Assembly: GCA_963732795.1 (NCBI GenBank)
Contig: CAVTAV010000011.1
Span: 1-64,000, forward strand
Direction: 5' to 3'
Length of the DNA: 64,000 nt
From: CAVTAV01 sp963732795
GTDB taxonomy: Bacteria; Pseudomonadota; Alphaproteobacteria; CAVTAV01
Positions 53,788-63,595 of the stretch are shown in pieces; position 1 is the first letter of the stretch, and each line of letters opens with the position of its first letter. The notes under the pieces were generated by a model that saw only the letters and a list, made by a program, of their open reading frames with translations, was not told where the DNA came from and did no database searches. The position numbers and the translations under genes are program-made.

Positions 53788-55062
53788 ATGCGAGTTCACG
53801 GGATCCATGTCTTGGCGGCGCTGGCCGTTCTCGCGAGTGCGGCCGGTGCGACGGCGGCCGAAAATGCCGACGCCAATTTCGTGCCGCCGAAGCCGGCCTT
53901 CCCCGGGCAGACCAAGGCGCCCGCGGTCAAGACGCCGTCCAAGTTCAATATGGAAACGGTCGCGACGGGATTGAATCATCCCTGGGCCGTGGCATTCCTG
54001 CCGGATGGGAAGTTCCTGGTCACCGAGCGCCAGGGCTTCATGCGCACGATTCGGCCGGACGGCGTCATTTCCGCGCCGATCGACGGCCTGCCGGGCATCA
54101 AGGCGGTCGCGGCCGAGGGGTTGCACGATGTCGCTCTCGACCCCGATTTCTCCCATAACCGGCTGGTCTATTTCGCCTATTTCGCGCCGCCGCCGGGCGA
54201 GGCGCCGGCGATCTGGCCCAATCACTTCTTTTATGACGATATCTTCAGCAAATCCGTCGCCGAGCGGCGGCGTATAAATGTGGGCATGGAACGGGTCGCC
54301 CGCGCGCGGCTTTCCGAGGACGATACGCGGCTCGAGGACGTGACGGTTCTCCTGAACGGCCCGGACCGCCGCATCGTCTTCGCGCCCGACGGGACCATGT
54401 TCGTCACCGGGCCGGACCGGCCGCGCTTCTATGACGGCGACCTCGACGGGACCGACCATCCGCCGATGGATCCCGATATCCGGCGCAATTACGCGGGCCG
54501 CGTGTCGCATATCAATCCGGACGGCTCGATTCCCGCCGATAATCCCTTTCTAGACCGGCCGAACGTGGATCCTGACGTTTATTCCTTCGGTCATCGCGAT
54601 CCCGAAGGCGCGGCGATCAATCCCGCCACGGGCGAATTATGGGCCATAGAGCACGGGCCGCGGGGCGGCGATGAGGTGAACATTATCCGCAAAGGCCGCG
54701 ACTATGGCTGGCCGGTCATCTCCTATGGCCGGCAATATTCCGGCGAGGCGGTGAACCACGGCCTCACCGCCATGAAGGGTATGGAGCAGCCCATCTATTT
54801 CTGGGTGCCGTCGATCGCGCCGTCGGGCATGGCGTTCTATACCGGCGATTTGTTCCCGGAATGGAAGGGCAATCTCTTCATCGGGGCGCTGGCGGGCCAG
54901 CATCTCGTCCGGCTGGTCCTGAAGGGGGACCGCGTGGTCGGCGAGGAAAGCCTGCTCACCGATCTCGGCCAGCGAATTCGCGACGTTCGACAGGGTCCCG
55001 ATGGTGCGTTGTATGTCCTAACCGATGGCGGGATCCTGCTCAAGCTGACGCCGAAGAAATAA
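53788..55062 (+). CDS. PQQ-dependent sugar dehydrogenase-type (glucose/sorbosone dehydrogenase) protein
   Basis: A 424-residue exported six-bladed propeller protein; signal peptide VLAALAVLASAAGATAAENA. Key parts are GLNHPWAVAFLPDGKFLVTE, the catalytic-type histidine in AEGLHDVALDPDF, the later SFGHRDPEGAAINPATGELW and WAIEHGPRGGDEVN, which match the GSDH family (aldose sugar dehydrogenase YliI-like). The segment between blades 2 and 4 contains an unusual insert, RRINVGMERVARARL. Substrate unknown. It is the third quinoprotein in 8 kb. Confidence 0.85.
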   Translation: MRVHGIHVLAALAVLASAAGATAAENADANFVPPKPAFPGQTKAPAVKTPSKFNMETVATGLNHPWAVAFLPDGKFLVTERQGFMRTIRPDGVISAPIDGLPGIKAVAAEGLHDVALDPDFSHNRLVYFAYFAPPPGEAPAIWPNHFFYDDIFSKSVAERRRINVGMERVARARLSEDDTRLEDVTVLLNGPDRRIVFAPDGTMFVTGPDRPRFYDGDLDGTDHPPMDPDIRRNYAGRVSHINPDGSIPADNPFLDRPNVDPDVYSFGHRDPEGAAINPATGELWAIEHGPRGGDEVNIIRKGRDYGWPVISYGRQYSGEAVNHGLTAMKGMEQPIYFWVPSIAPSGMAFYTGDLFPEWKGNLFIGALAGQHLVRLVLKGDRVVGEESLLTDLGQRIRDVRQGPDGALYVLTDGGILLKLTPKK

Positions 55063-55110
55063 GCAGGTGCGCAAGGGCCGCCGATGGCGGTAATGTCAGG
55101 GGGGGCGCCG

Positions 55111-56661
55111 ATGCCGGCACACAACTACATCGATATGGGCCTCGGGCGAATCGTTTCGCGCCAGGCGGAGCTGAGCCCGAACGCGAAGGCGCTGACTTTC
55201 GAGGGCAAGACGCTCACCTATCGGGAGCTCGCAGAGAGGATCGACCGTCTGGCGGAGGCGTTGCGGGCTGGCGGAATCGGGCGGGGCGACCGGGTCGGCT
55301 TCCTCGGCGTCAATCATCCCGCCTTCGTCGAGACCATGTTCGCGGCCGCGCGGCTCGGCGCGATCTATGTGCCGTTGAATTTCCGACTTACCGCCACGGA
55401 GCTCGACTTCATCATCAACGATGCGGGAATCCGCACAATCGTCGTCGATGACGACCATAAGGCGCTGATCGACGAAATGCGCTCCGATCTCGCGACCGAG
55501 CGCTACATCGGCTCGGAAAGCGGCGGACCGGGCTGGGAAGATTTCGAAGAGTTGATCGCCCGCCACGAGCTTCTGACCGATCCCGTACAGGTCGGCCCGG
55601 ATGATGCCGCGCTGATCATGTACACCTCCGGCACGACGGGCCGTCCCAAGGGCGCGATGCTCAGTCACGGGAACGTCTTTTACAACAACGTGAACGCCAT
55701 GAGCATGGGCATGTTCATCGGGGACATGATCTCGCTCTCGGCGGCCCCGCTCTTTCACCTCGGCGGCTTGAACGTCACCACGATCGTCACCTGGCAACTG
55801 GGCGGCGAGGTCGTGCTGCACCGGGGGTTCGAGCCGGCGGCGGCATTGAAGGCAATCGAAACCCACCGCATCACCCATATGTTCGGCGTCCCGGCCATGT
55901 ATCTGTTCATGAGCCAGCAGCCGGATTTCGCGACCGCGGACATGTCGAGCATATCGAGTCTGTGCGTCGGCGGCGCGCCGGTGCCCGAGCCCCTGCTCAA
56001 GGCCTATCTCGCCAAAGGCATCAACTTCAACCAGGGCTATGGCCTGACCGAGACCGCGCCCTTCGCGAGCTTTCTCAAGGCGGAGCATTCGGTCACGAAA
56101 CTCGGTTCGGCCGGTCTGCCGCCGCCCTATACCGATGTGACGATCAAGGATCCCGAGGGCAACGACCTCGCGCCGGGCGAGCGCGGCGAGGTCTGCATCC
56201 GGGGGCCGAACGTGATGCTCGGCTATTGGAACCGCCCGGACGCCACGGCCGCCGCGATCGACGAGGCCGGCTGGTTCCATTCCGGCGATGTCGGCTACAT
56301 GGACGAGGACGGCTTCCTCTATATTTGCGACCGGCTGAAGGACATGGTCATCAGCGGCGGCGAGAACATCTATCCCGCCGAGGTCGAGAGCGTGATTTAC
56401 GACCACCCGAAAGTTCGCGAAGTCGCCGTCATCGGCCTTGCCGACGAGCGCTGGGGCGAGGCAGTGGTTGCTGTTTGCGCCTGCGCGGAGGGCGAGGCGT
56501 TGACGTTGGATGAGCTGCGCGACTTCGCCGCTCGGTCGCTCGCCCGCTACAAGCTGCCGAGCCGCTTGCATCTCGTTCCGGCCCTGCCGCGCAATCCGGC
56601 GGGCAAGGTGCTCAAATTCGAGCTCAGGAAGATGTTCGACGAAAGCGCGCCGGCCGCCTGA
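55111..56661 (+). CDS. AMP-forming acyl-CoA synthetase
   Basis: A 516-residue ANL-family enzyme. Start ATG 55111 has a G-run at 6 bases; an alternative start is 55084. The P-loop is MYTSGTTGRPKGAMLS, A5 motif is NQGYGLTETAP, A7 GWFHSGDVGYMDEDGFLYIC, A8 DRLKDMVISGGENIYPAEVE, and the C-terminal catalytic lysine is in NPAGKVLKFELR. It activates a carboxylic acid to its CoA thioester. The family includes fatty acid, benzoate and cinnamate/feruloyl ligases; the aromatic context makes a phenylpropanoate acid plausible, but residues do not decide it. Follows the sugar-dehydrogenase gene by 48 bases. Confidence 0.85.
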   Translation: MPAHNYIDMGLGRIVSRQAELSPNAKALTFEGKTLTYRELAERIDRLAEALRAGGIGRGDRVGFLGVNHPAFVETMFAAARLGAIYVPLNFRLTATELDFIINDAGIRTIVVDDDHKALIDEMRSDLATERYIGSESGGPGWEDFEELIARHELLTDPVQVGPDDAALIMYTSGTTGRPKGAMLSHGNVFYNNVNAMSMGMFIGDMISLSAAPLFHLGGLNVTTIVTWQLGGEVVLHRGFEPAAALKAIETHRITHMFGVPAMYLFMSQQPDFATADMSSISSLCVGGAPVPEPLLKAYLAKGINFNQGYGLTETAPFASFLKAEHSVTKLGSAGLPPPYTDVTIKDPEGNDLAPGERGEVCIRGPNVMLGYWNRPDATAAAIDEAGWFHSGDVGYMDEDGFLYICDRLKDMVISGGENIYPAEVESVIYDHPKVREVAVIGLADERWGEAVVAVCACAEGEALTLDELRDFAARSLARYKLPSRLHLVPALPRNPAGKVLKFELRKMFDESAPAA

Positions 56662-56679
56662 CGCGGCAGAGCGGACGGC

Positions 56680-57102
56680 CTACCAGTGGATCGTCGCGGT
56701 GACGAGGGACGGAGGGCATATCAGGCCGACCTCGAGATTGCGCGACACGTGACGGCTAAGACTGATCACGTCGTCGGGCGTACCGAACTTGGCGGATGCC
56801 GCCGTGGTATCCGAGATGCCCCCAAGCTCGTCGCTGTTCGGGGTTGGGCCGCAGGCCGAATCCTTGCAATAGACCTTGCGAGCGGCACGAACCAGGTCGA
56901 ATGCCGTCAAGGCGATGGGTTCCGTCGGTGTCGCTTGAGGCGCGATCGCCTCGTCTTTCGAGATCTTTGGCGAAGAGGCCCGGGTTACCTCGAGCGAGGC
57001 GTCGGCGTCCGAAGCGGGGCGGGACAAGGCCGGGCCGGCGAATAATCCAACAAGAAGCGCTGCGCAAATACTCGACTGGACGATGGTCCGCGGTATCGAC
57101 AT
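56680..57102 (-). CDS. Small exported hypothetical protein
   Basis: A 140-residue protein with signal peptide (SSICAALLVGLFAGPALS). The mature part has a cysteine pair (KVYCKDSACGPTPNSDE) and ends VGLICPPSLVTATIHW with a third cysteine. No recognised family. It is convergent with the acyl-CoA synthetase gene. Confidence 0.55.
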   Translation of the reverse strand: MSIPRTIVQSSICAALLVGLFAGPALSRPASDADASLEVTRASSPKISKDEAIAPQATPTEPIALTAFDLVRAARKVYCKDSACGPTPNSDELGGISDTTAASAKFGTPDDVISLSRHVSRNLEVGLICPPSLVTATIHW

Positions 57103-57499
57103 GAAACCTCACTCGGCCATTCCGTCGGCCTGGGCGCGAAAGCCCCGCGCGCTTCGCCGAACGGACTGTGCCTGCCCATCACGGAGCAATATATGCACCA
57201 GATGCGCCATTGCGATTAATTTCAAAGAGTTGCCGGATCCCACATGCTCGCATTGTAAATCCTAGCTACGATCCGGCGGCCGTTTTGTGTCATTTCGGGA
57301 CTGGCGGCCGCCTCCGATGCATAAACGCGAACGGTACAACTCGGTTTCCCCTACGGTACCAAGATTCGCCTGAAACGGGCGGCACAACATCTTGGCCGAC
57401 CGCTCCATCCTATCACAAGATTATGTGGTCCGTTAACGCGAACCCGGGCCTGTGGATAATCGCGGCGCGCTCCAGAACACTCCAAGGCGCGCGCCGATC
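57103..57499. other. Non-coding stretch, nothing identified
   Basis: About 400 bases between a divergently placed upstream end of the small exported gene and the end of the large SnoaL protein gene. Short open frames here show no signal peptide, ribosome site or known motif. It should hold the promoter of the gene ending at 56680; I see no tRNA or strong terminator. Confidence 0.5.
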
Positions 57500-59572
57500 C
57501 TATTCATGCCCCGGCCAGACCGCCGGCTTGCCCGTCACCGGATTGTCGTAGTGATACTTCGGCAGATACGGCTTCGGATACATCTGGAAGTCGACCGTGG
57601 GCGGCTCGTCGGGCGGGTTGGATTTGGTGATGCCCGGCGGCGGGCGGAGCGGCGCGTCCTTCCAGCCCTGGTCGTAGGGTACGAAGTAGGTGTTGATGAC
57701 CTGGTCCTTGAGCAGGGTCCACTTGCCCTTTTCCTTGATGAAGACGTTTTCGTAAATGCCGCCCATCCACATGCCGTATTGATCGTAGTTACCCATGATG
57801 CTGAAGGCGCGGGAGCGCATCCGGGCGGTTTTGCCGTCGGGCGCCACGTTGATCACGGGCTGGTATTGCATGTGGTTGTGCAGGAGGCCGTACTGGATAT
57901 CCTCCTTGCCGTAGAGATTGAGATTGCGGCGCACGCTTTTCGGCCCGACATAGACGCCGCGCATCGCGATCTCGATCGCGCCCTGATAGGAGAAGATGCC
58001 GGCCAAATCGTCCCACTGATTGCGGGCGAGATAATAGCCATAGGCCGCGTGGAGATTCTCGATGTCCGCCGCATCGTTCAGGCGCTCGGCCCGCTGATCG
58101 AGTTGCGCGAGGGTGCGGGTCAGCGAGGCGGCATCCTCCTTTTCGATCATCTTGTCGGCGTATTTCGCCATGTCGGCCGAGCGCTTGCCCGTGACCGGAT
58201 TGTCGTAATGGAACGGCGGCACGAAGACGGCGGGATAGGCCTTGTAGGCGACGCTTGGGCCCTTGTCGGGCGGAAGGTCCTTCAACGGCCCGGCATTGGG
58301 AATGGCGGTCTTGCCCCAGCCGTCCTCATAGGGCGTGTACATGGTCGTGTAGAGATGGAGCTTGGCGATCTTCCAAACGCCGTCCTGCTTCACATAGTCG
58401 TTTTCATAGACGCCAAGACCCCAGCGGGCATATTTGCCGTGCTCTGCTTCCTGGGCGAACATATGCCAGCGGCCCTTGGCCGTTTTGCCGTCGGGTGCGA
58501 TATCGACGATGCCCTGAAGCTGCATCCGGTCGAACAGCTTGCCTTCCTGGGGGTACTCCTTGCCGAAGGTCTTGAGGAAGGCCAGCACCCGCGCCTTACC
58601 GACATAGACGCCGTGGCCGCCGACCTCGATCGTGCCGTTATCGGCGAAGAGATCGGCCGCGTCGTCCCACATGTCCTTGTCGGTATAGAAGCCGTAGATG
58701 CGCTGCAGGTTCTCGACGGCGTGCTGGTCCTCGAGATGCTGGACCTTGTGCGCAAGCATGGCGGTCCGTTTCGCGAGCTCCTTCTCCGATTGCGGCGCGG
58801 GATTGGACGACGCGCCCGAAGCCTCGGTCGCCATCTCCGGCTTGTCGTGCACCTTGCCGGTCACCGGATTGGGGAAATGGAACGGCGGCAGGAAGGTCGC
58901 CGGCCAGGTCTTGTAGGCCAGCGACGGCGGCCGGTCGGGCGGCAGCTTGTCCGAGACCCAGATGCCCTGATTGGCGTCCTTGTTCTTCGGCCAGCCGCCC
59001 ACGTAATCGACGACCATGCTCTGATACCAATGCAGCGCCTTGATCTTCCAGACGCCGTTCTCCTTCACATAGTCGTTCTCATAGGGCCCTTCGCCCCACC
59101 AGGCATATTTGCCGAGCTTGCCGAGCAGCAGCAGCCCGCGCCAACGGCCCTTGGCGGTCTTGCCGTCCGGCGCGACGGTGATGAAGGGCATGAGCTGGAT
59201 ATGCTCGTTCAGGCGGCCCTCGGCCAAGCCCTCCTTGCCGTCGCCCATCGCGCGGAGATACGCACGCACGCGCTTCTTGCCGACATAGACGCCGTCGAGC
59301 CCGACCTCGATCGTGCCGTCCTTTGCGAAGAGATCGGCGGCCTGATCCCACAGCCCCTTGTCGATGTAATAGCCATAGGCGCGCTGGAGCTTCTTGACGG
59401 CATTGATATCGGCGACCCGCGTCGCCCGTTGCTCGACTCTGTCGAGCTTCGATTGCAGCATCGTCATCTCGTCTCCGCCCGTCTGAGAAGTCTCCGCGGC
59501 CGAAACCGCGCCGAGGCCGAACGACATCCCGACCGCGAAACAGACGGCGACCTGCGTAATTCTTGCGAACAT
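57500..59572 (-). CDS. Exported triple SnoaL/NTF2-like repeat protein
   Basis: A 690-residue exported protein built from three homologous units. After a signal peptide (residues 1-25), each unit has a coiled segment, a SnoaL-like fold and a proline-rich tail. The tyrosine motif occurs at 66-69 (YGYY), 293-296 (YGFY) and 511-514 (YGYY); the acid-rich W-D-DLF/F motif (GLWDQAADLF, MWDDAADLFA, WDDLAGIFSY) follows each. The unit end NPVTGK occurs at 235-240, 458-463 and 677-682, a period of about 220. Aspartate-histidine or tyrosine pairs in such folds can be catalytic. It stands alone between non-coding DNA and the hpn genes. Function unknown. Confidence 0.75.
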   Translation of the reverse strand: MFARITQVAVCFAVGMSFGLGAVSAAETSQTGGDEMTMLQSKLDRVEQRATRVADINAVKKLQRAYGYYIDKGLWDQAADLFAKDGTIEVGLDGVYVGKKRVRAYLRAMGDGKEGLAEGRLNEHIQLMPFITVAPDGKTAKGRWRGLLLLGKLGKYAWWGEGPYENDYVKENGVWKIKALHWYQSMVVDYVGGWPKNKDANQGIWVSDKLPPDRPPSLAYKTWPATFLPPFHFPNPVTGKVHDKPEMATEASGASSNPAPQSEKELAKRTAMLAHKVQHLEDQHAVENLQRIYGFYTDKDMWDDAADLFADNGTIEVGGHGVYVGKARVLAFLKTFGKEYPQEGKLFDRMQLQGIVDIAPDGKTAKGRWHMFAQEAEHGKYARWGLGVYENDYVKQDGVWKIAKLHLYTTMYTPYEDGWGKTAIPNAGPLKDLPPDKGPSVAYKAYPAVFVPPFHYDNPVTGKRSADMAKYADKMIEKEDAASLTRTLAQLDQRAERLNDAADIENLHAAYGYYLARNQWDDLAGIFSYQGAIEIAMRGVYVGPKSVRRNLNLYGKEDIQYGLLHNHMQYQPVINVAPDGKTARMRSRAFSIMGNYDQYGMWMGGIYENVFIKEKGKWTLLKDQVINTYFVPYDQGWKDAPLRPPPGITKSNPPDEPPTVDFQMYPKPYLPKYHYDNPVTGKPAVWPGHE

Positions 59573-59654
59573 CTTCTCCCCACCCCTGGGTTCATTATCG
59601 CTGCCGAAAGACTACAGGCGTGAGGAGAGCGTCACAATGGATTAAGTGACGCGA

Positions 59655-60642
59655 TTATTCGTTGGACGCGACGATGCGGCGGGCTTCGATGGCCTGCCAG
59701 AGGAGGAGGGCGGGGACGCCGAGGACGATCTCGCGGATTCGCTTGATGAGGGAGATCGACAGGCCGACCTCGGGGGCGAGGCCGAATAGGGTGCCGAGCA
59801 GCAGGAAGCCGCCTTCCTGAACGCCGAGCGCGGCGGGGACGAGGAAAGCCGCCGAGCGGATGGCCTGGCCGAGGCTTTCGATGATCAGGGCATCGACGAG
59901 ACTGACCTTTTGTCCGAGGAAATAGAGGATCAGCCAGACCTCGACCGCGCCGAACAGCCATGAACCGAGATGATTGGCGGTGCCGACAAGGACGCCGCGC
60001 CGGTTACGATAGAGCGTTGCGACGGTCTCGTGGAGATCGGCGAGGGAGAGAAGCGCGGGCCAGCCGAGCTTGATGGCGAGTTTCTCCAAGAGTCGCTCCA
60101 CCAGACGGAAGATGCCCCATTTCTGCACCAGCACCGCGCCGGTGGCGGCCGGAATCGCGAGCGCGAGCCCGAGCAGGGCCCAGCGGGTCACGGCGCTGCC
60201 GCTATCGACGATCAGCAGCGCCAAGAGGCCGATCGCCGTAAACATGATCTGGGTGATGAATTCGAAGGTGAGGTCCACCAGCACCGAGCCGCCGGCGACA
60301 ACGGGACGGGCGCCGTAGAAGGTCAGCATACGCGCGCCGATGAAATCGCCGCCAACGAGAGTAACTGGCAGGATTCCGCTGACCGAATTCGCGCACCAGT
60401 CGCGCGACGAAGAACGTCCACCAGTCTTTCGGCCAAAGCGCGCTAGCGGCGGCACGCCAGGCGAAGGCGCAGAACATGAGCTGGGGTATATGGGCGAGGA
60501 TGACGATCGCAATGCCCCAACCGGCCGTGGCGAGGAGATCGCCGAGCTCAGTGAGATTGTGATAGGCGATGAGAAGGATGAGGCCTGTAAGGCCGGCCAG
60601 CGCGGCCAGTACGGTGCCGATTTTGGCCGTTCGGGCGGTCAT
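59655..60642 (-). CDS. hpnL: HpnL-type lysylphosphatidylglycerol-synthase-like membrane protein, frameshifted
   Basis: A polytopic membrane protein of about 328 residues with flippase-like (LPG synthase TM) features. The N-terminus reads MTARTAKIGTVLAALAGLTG with VILAHIPQLMFCAFAWRAAA, then after an indel near 60385 NSVSGILPVTLVGGDFIGAR, a typical signature, and SLGQAIRSAAFLVPAALGVQ, EGGFLLLGTLFGLAPEVGLS. HpnL is associated with hopanoid clusters and proposed to move or handle hopanoids. Its position after hpnJ supports the name. Confidence 0.8.
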
Positions 60643-60688
60643 GCGCGATGCCCCCTTCGCGCCTGGACGACGGATCTGCCGATCGGTC

Positions 60689-62114
60689 TTAGGAGCCGAC
60701 TTCGCGGGCGTTCAGGAAGTGCATGAACTCGACGCCCTCGCGCAGCCGCCGCTTGGTCATCTCCCAGCTCTTGAGCATCTCGAGCGTGATGTCGGCGATC
60801 TTGCGCGGCCGGAAATAGAACCGTTTGTAGAAGGTCGCCACCGCGTCGAAGATCTCCTCCTGGGAGAGATGCGGATAGGCGATCGACGAGATCTGGAAGC
60901 CTTCGCCCTGCACCATGTCGTCGCCGGTATTGACCAGCCAGTCGTTCTTGACCGCCTGATCGTAGAGGAACGTGCCGGGATAGGGCGCGGCGAGCGAGAC
61001 CTGGATGGTATGCGGGTTGATCTCGTTGGCGAAGCGGATCGTCTCCTCGATGGTCTCGCGGGTCTCGCCGGGCAGGCCGATGATGAAGGTGCCGTGGATC
61101 GCGACGCCGAGCTTGTGGCAGTCCTCGGTGAACTTGCGCGCGACCTCGATCCGCATGCCCTTCTTGATGTTGTGCAGGATCTGCTGGTTGCCGGATTCGT
61201 AGCCGACCAGCAGCAGCCGCAGGCCGTTCTCGCGCATCACCTTCAGCGTCTCATAGGGCACGTTGGCCTTGGCGTTGCACGACCAGGTGACGCCGAGCTT
61301 GCCGAGGCCGCGGGCGATCTCCTCGGCGCGGGGCCGGTCGTCGGTGAAGGTGTCGTCGTCGAAGAAGAATTCGCGGACCTGCGGGAACAGCTTCTTCGCC
61401 AGCGCGATCTCCTCGATCACGTTCTCGGCGCTCCGGGTGCGATAGGTATGGCCGCCGATGGTCTGCGGCCAAAGGCAGAAGGTGCAGCGCGATTTGCAGC
61501 CCCGGCCGGTATAGAGCGACACATAGGGGTGCAGCAGGTAGCCGATGAAATAATCCTCGATGACGAGGTCGCGCTGATAGACCGGCGTCACGAAAGGCAG
61601 CTCGTCCATGTTGTGCAGGATCGGGCGCTCGGGATTGCGCACGACCTCCCGTTGCGCTTCCAGGTGACGCCGTAGACGTCCGAGAGCGGCTTGCCCTCGG
61701 CGATCTCCTTGATGGTGAAGTCGAATTCGGCGCCGGCGACGAAATCGATCGCGTCCGACGCGGCGACCGAGGCCTCGGGCGAGATCGCGACATGGGCGCC
61801 GACGAAGCCGATCATGAGCTTCGGGTTTTCCGCCTTCAGCGCCTCGGCGACCTTCACGTCGTTGTGGAAGGACGGCGTCGAGGTATGCAGCACCACGAGC
61901 TCGTAATCCTTGGCCATCGGCAGCACGTCGTCGAGGCGACGAGGCCGCGCGCCGGCGCATCGACGAGCTTGCTGTCGGGGACGAGCGCCGCCGGCTGGGC
62001 GAGCCAGGTCGGATACCAGAACGAGCGGATTTCGCGCCGCGCCTGATAACGCGAGCCGGCGCCGCCGTCGAAGCCGTCGAATGACGGCGGATTGAGGAAC
62101 AAAGTTTTCTTCAT
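60689..62114 (-). CDS. hpnJ: Hopanoid biosynthesis radical SAM protein HpnJ, frameshifted
   Basis: A B12-binding-domain-type radical SAM protein of about 475 residues. The N-terminus reads MKKTLFLNPPSFDGFDGGAG. The 4Fe-4S motif is CKSRCTFC in YTGRGCKSRCTFCLWPQTIG. Other parts are FFFDDDTFTDDRPRAEEI, VGYESGNQQILHNIKKGM and GTFIIGLPGETRETIEETI, which match HpnJ as I remember it. HpnJ acts in the formation of bacteriohopanepolyol side chains such as cyclitol ether. Frame changes near 61940 and 61650 interrupt it. Its ATG overlaps the hpnI stop as ATGA. Confidence 0.88.
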
Positions 62115-63281
62115 GACGTAGAACCTTTGTGGGCGGCGACCAATCCATCGCGACCGACGACCAATGCCCGGCCCCGCCAGTTGATCTGGCGGCCGAGAAA
62201 GCTCGTCGCCCAGACCCCGAAACTGACGATATCGCGCAACGGAACGAGCCACAATGACCCGTCATTCGGCAGGTTCAGCTTACGATGAACCGCAAGATGC
62301 ACGCCGGCCCTAAGCAGGATGGCGGCGGCGACGAGGCCGGCCGCAAGCCATTGCCAGCCGGCGTTGACCACCGCCGTCCACGGCGCGATCAGGCACCGGA
62401 ACCCGTACATGATGAAGGACAAGGCATGGCCGAGCGGATCGACGGTCCGCACGGTCCGCGCCCAGCGCAATTCATGCTGGAGCATATGGGCAAAGGATTC
62501 CTCGGCGACGACGTTTTCGACGACATAGTCCGACAGCACGACCTTGAAGCCGCGCTGGCTGACCAGTTTGCCGAGCATATGGTCGTCGGCGAGATACTCG
62601 GCGATAGCGCCGAACCCGCCGATCAGCTCCAGGAGAGGTCGCCGCACCGCCATGGTCGCCCCGAAGCAGAAGCGGATATCCCTGAGCTTCGCGCTGACCA
62701 GGACGGACGGCAGGAACCATTCGTTGATGAACATGCTGGCCAGGCGGGAGGGTAAGTGCCGCGACGCCGATGCCTTGTAGAGGCAGGTGACCGCGCCGAA
62801 CTTGGGGATCGGCGAATGGCGCGGCCACCGTCGCGAGATAGGTTTCGTCCACCCGCATGTCGCTGTCGGCGACGAAGAGAAGATCATATTTCGCCGCCGG
62901 GACCATATTGTCGAGATTGCTGGCTTTGAGGTTGTGACCCGCGACATTGCCGTCGACGACCAGCGTGATATCGACGTCATCGAGCTCCCGGATCAGGCGC
63001 TCGACCGTCGGAATGGCCGGATCGGCCGCGTCCAGGACGCCAAAGATGACCTGATATCGGGGATAGGCCTGACGACAGAACGAGCGAAGATTTTCGTAAA
63101 GCAATTCGTCCATGCCGCAAACCGGCTTGAGAATAGTGACGGGCGGTTGGAAGGCGTCCGAGCCGGGCGTGGCCAGCTTGAAAGCTTTGACGCAGCGTAT
63201 CGCCAGCCAGACGAACACCGCCGAAGCGACGTTCACCGCGATCGCCACCAGCATCAGCGCATACAGAATATCGACGACCAT
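62111..63281 (-). CDS. hpnI: Hopanoid biosynthesis glycosyltransferase HpnI, frameshifted
   Basis: A membrane glycosyltransferase related to ceramide glucosyltransferase. An N-terminal membrane segment (LYALMLVAIAVNVASAVFVW) precedes PPVTILKPVCGMDELLYENL. The donor-metal motif is FVADSD (residues 136-141); a second, FGATMAVRRPLLELIGGFGA, and the QHELRWARTVR motif (QxxRW-like) follow after an indel near 62810. Two C-terminal membrane segments end the protein. HpnI adds N-acetylglucosamine to bacteriohopanetetrol. First gene of the hpnI-hpnJ-hpnL run; hpnK, usually in such clusters, is not seen. Confidence 0.88.
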
Positions 63282-63595
63282 CCCTAAGAACGCCCTTTTA
63301 GGCGACGGCAGGGACTAGAGGCGGCGCTCGTACCCGCCGAGTTCTCTGTCGTAGCCGTTTTGTCGTTGTCGAGTTGTCCCGTCCCGCGACGAAGACAAAT
63401 CACCCAAGAATGTGACGGAGACGCGCGTTTGAGACCTCCATAACGAAGTTGATTACAGAATCGGGAGCGAACGCTGCTCAATATACACCCTTGCGGCGAG
63501 CGATCGGAGGAAAAATAAGGCAGGGTGCCACGGTAGTTAACCTCAATCGAGGAAGCCTGTATCCTGGAGTCAGGGCAAATCCGGGCAGGCGGACC
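63282..63595. promoter_or_regulatory. Divergent intergenic region
   Basis: About 314 bases between hpnI and the partial gene on the plus strand. It should contain both promoters, but I see no clear operator or riboswitch. Short open frames here lack support. Confidence 0.45.

Noticed and set aside
57452..59623. A long open frame of over 700 codons opposite the triple SnoaL gene
   Set aside because: It mirrors the codon bias of the real gene, lacks signal or domain motifs and has the arginine/valine/leucine-rich composition of high-GC shadows.
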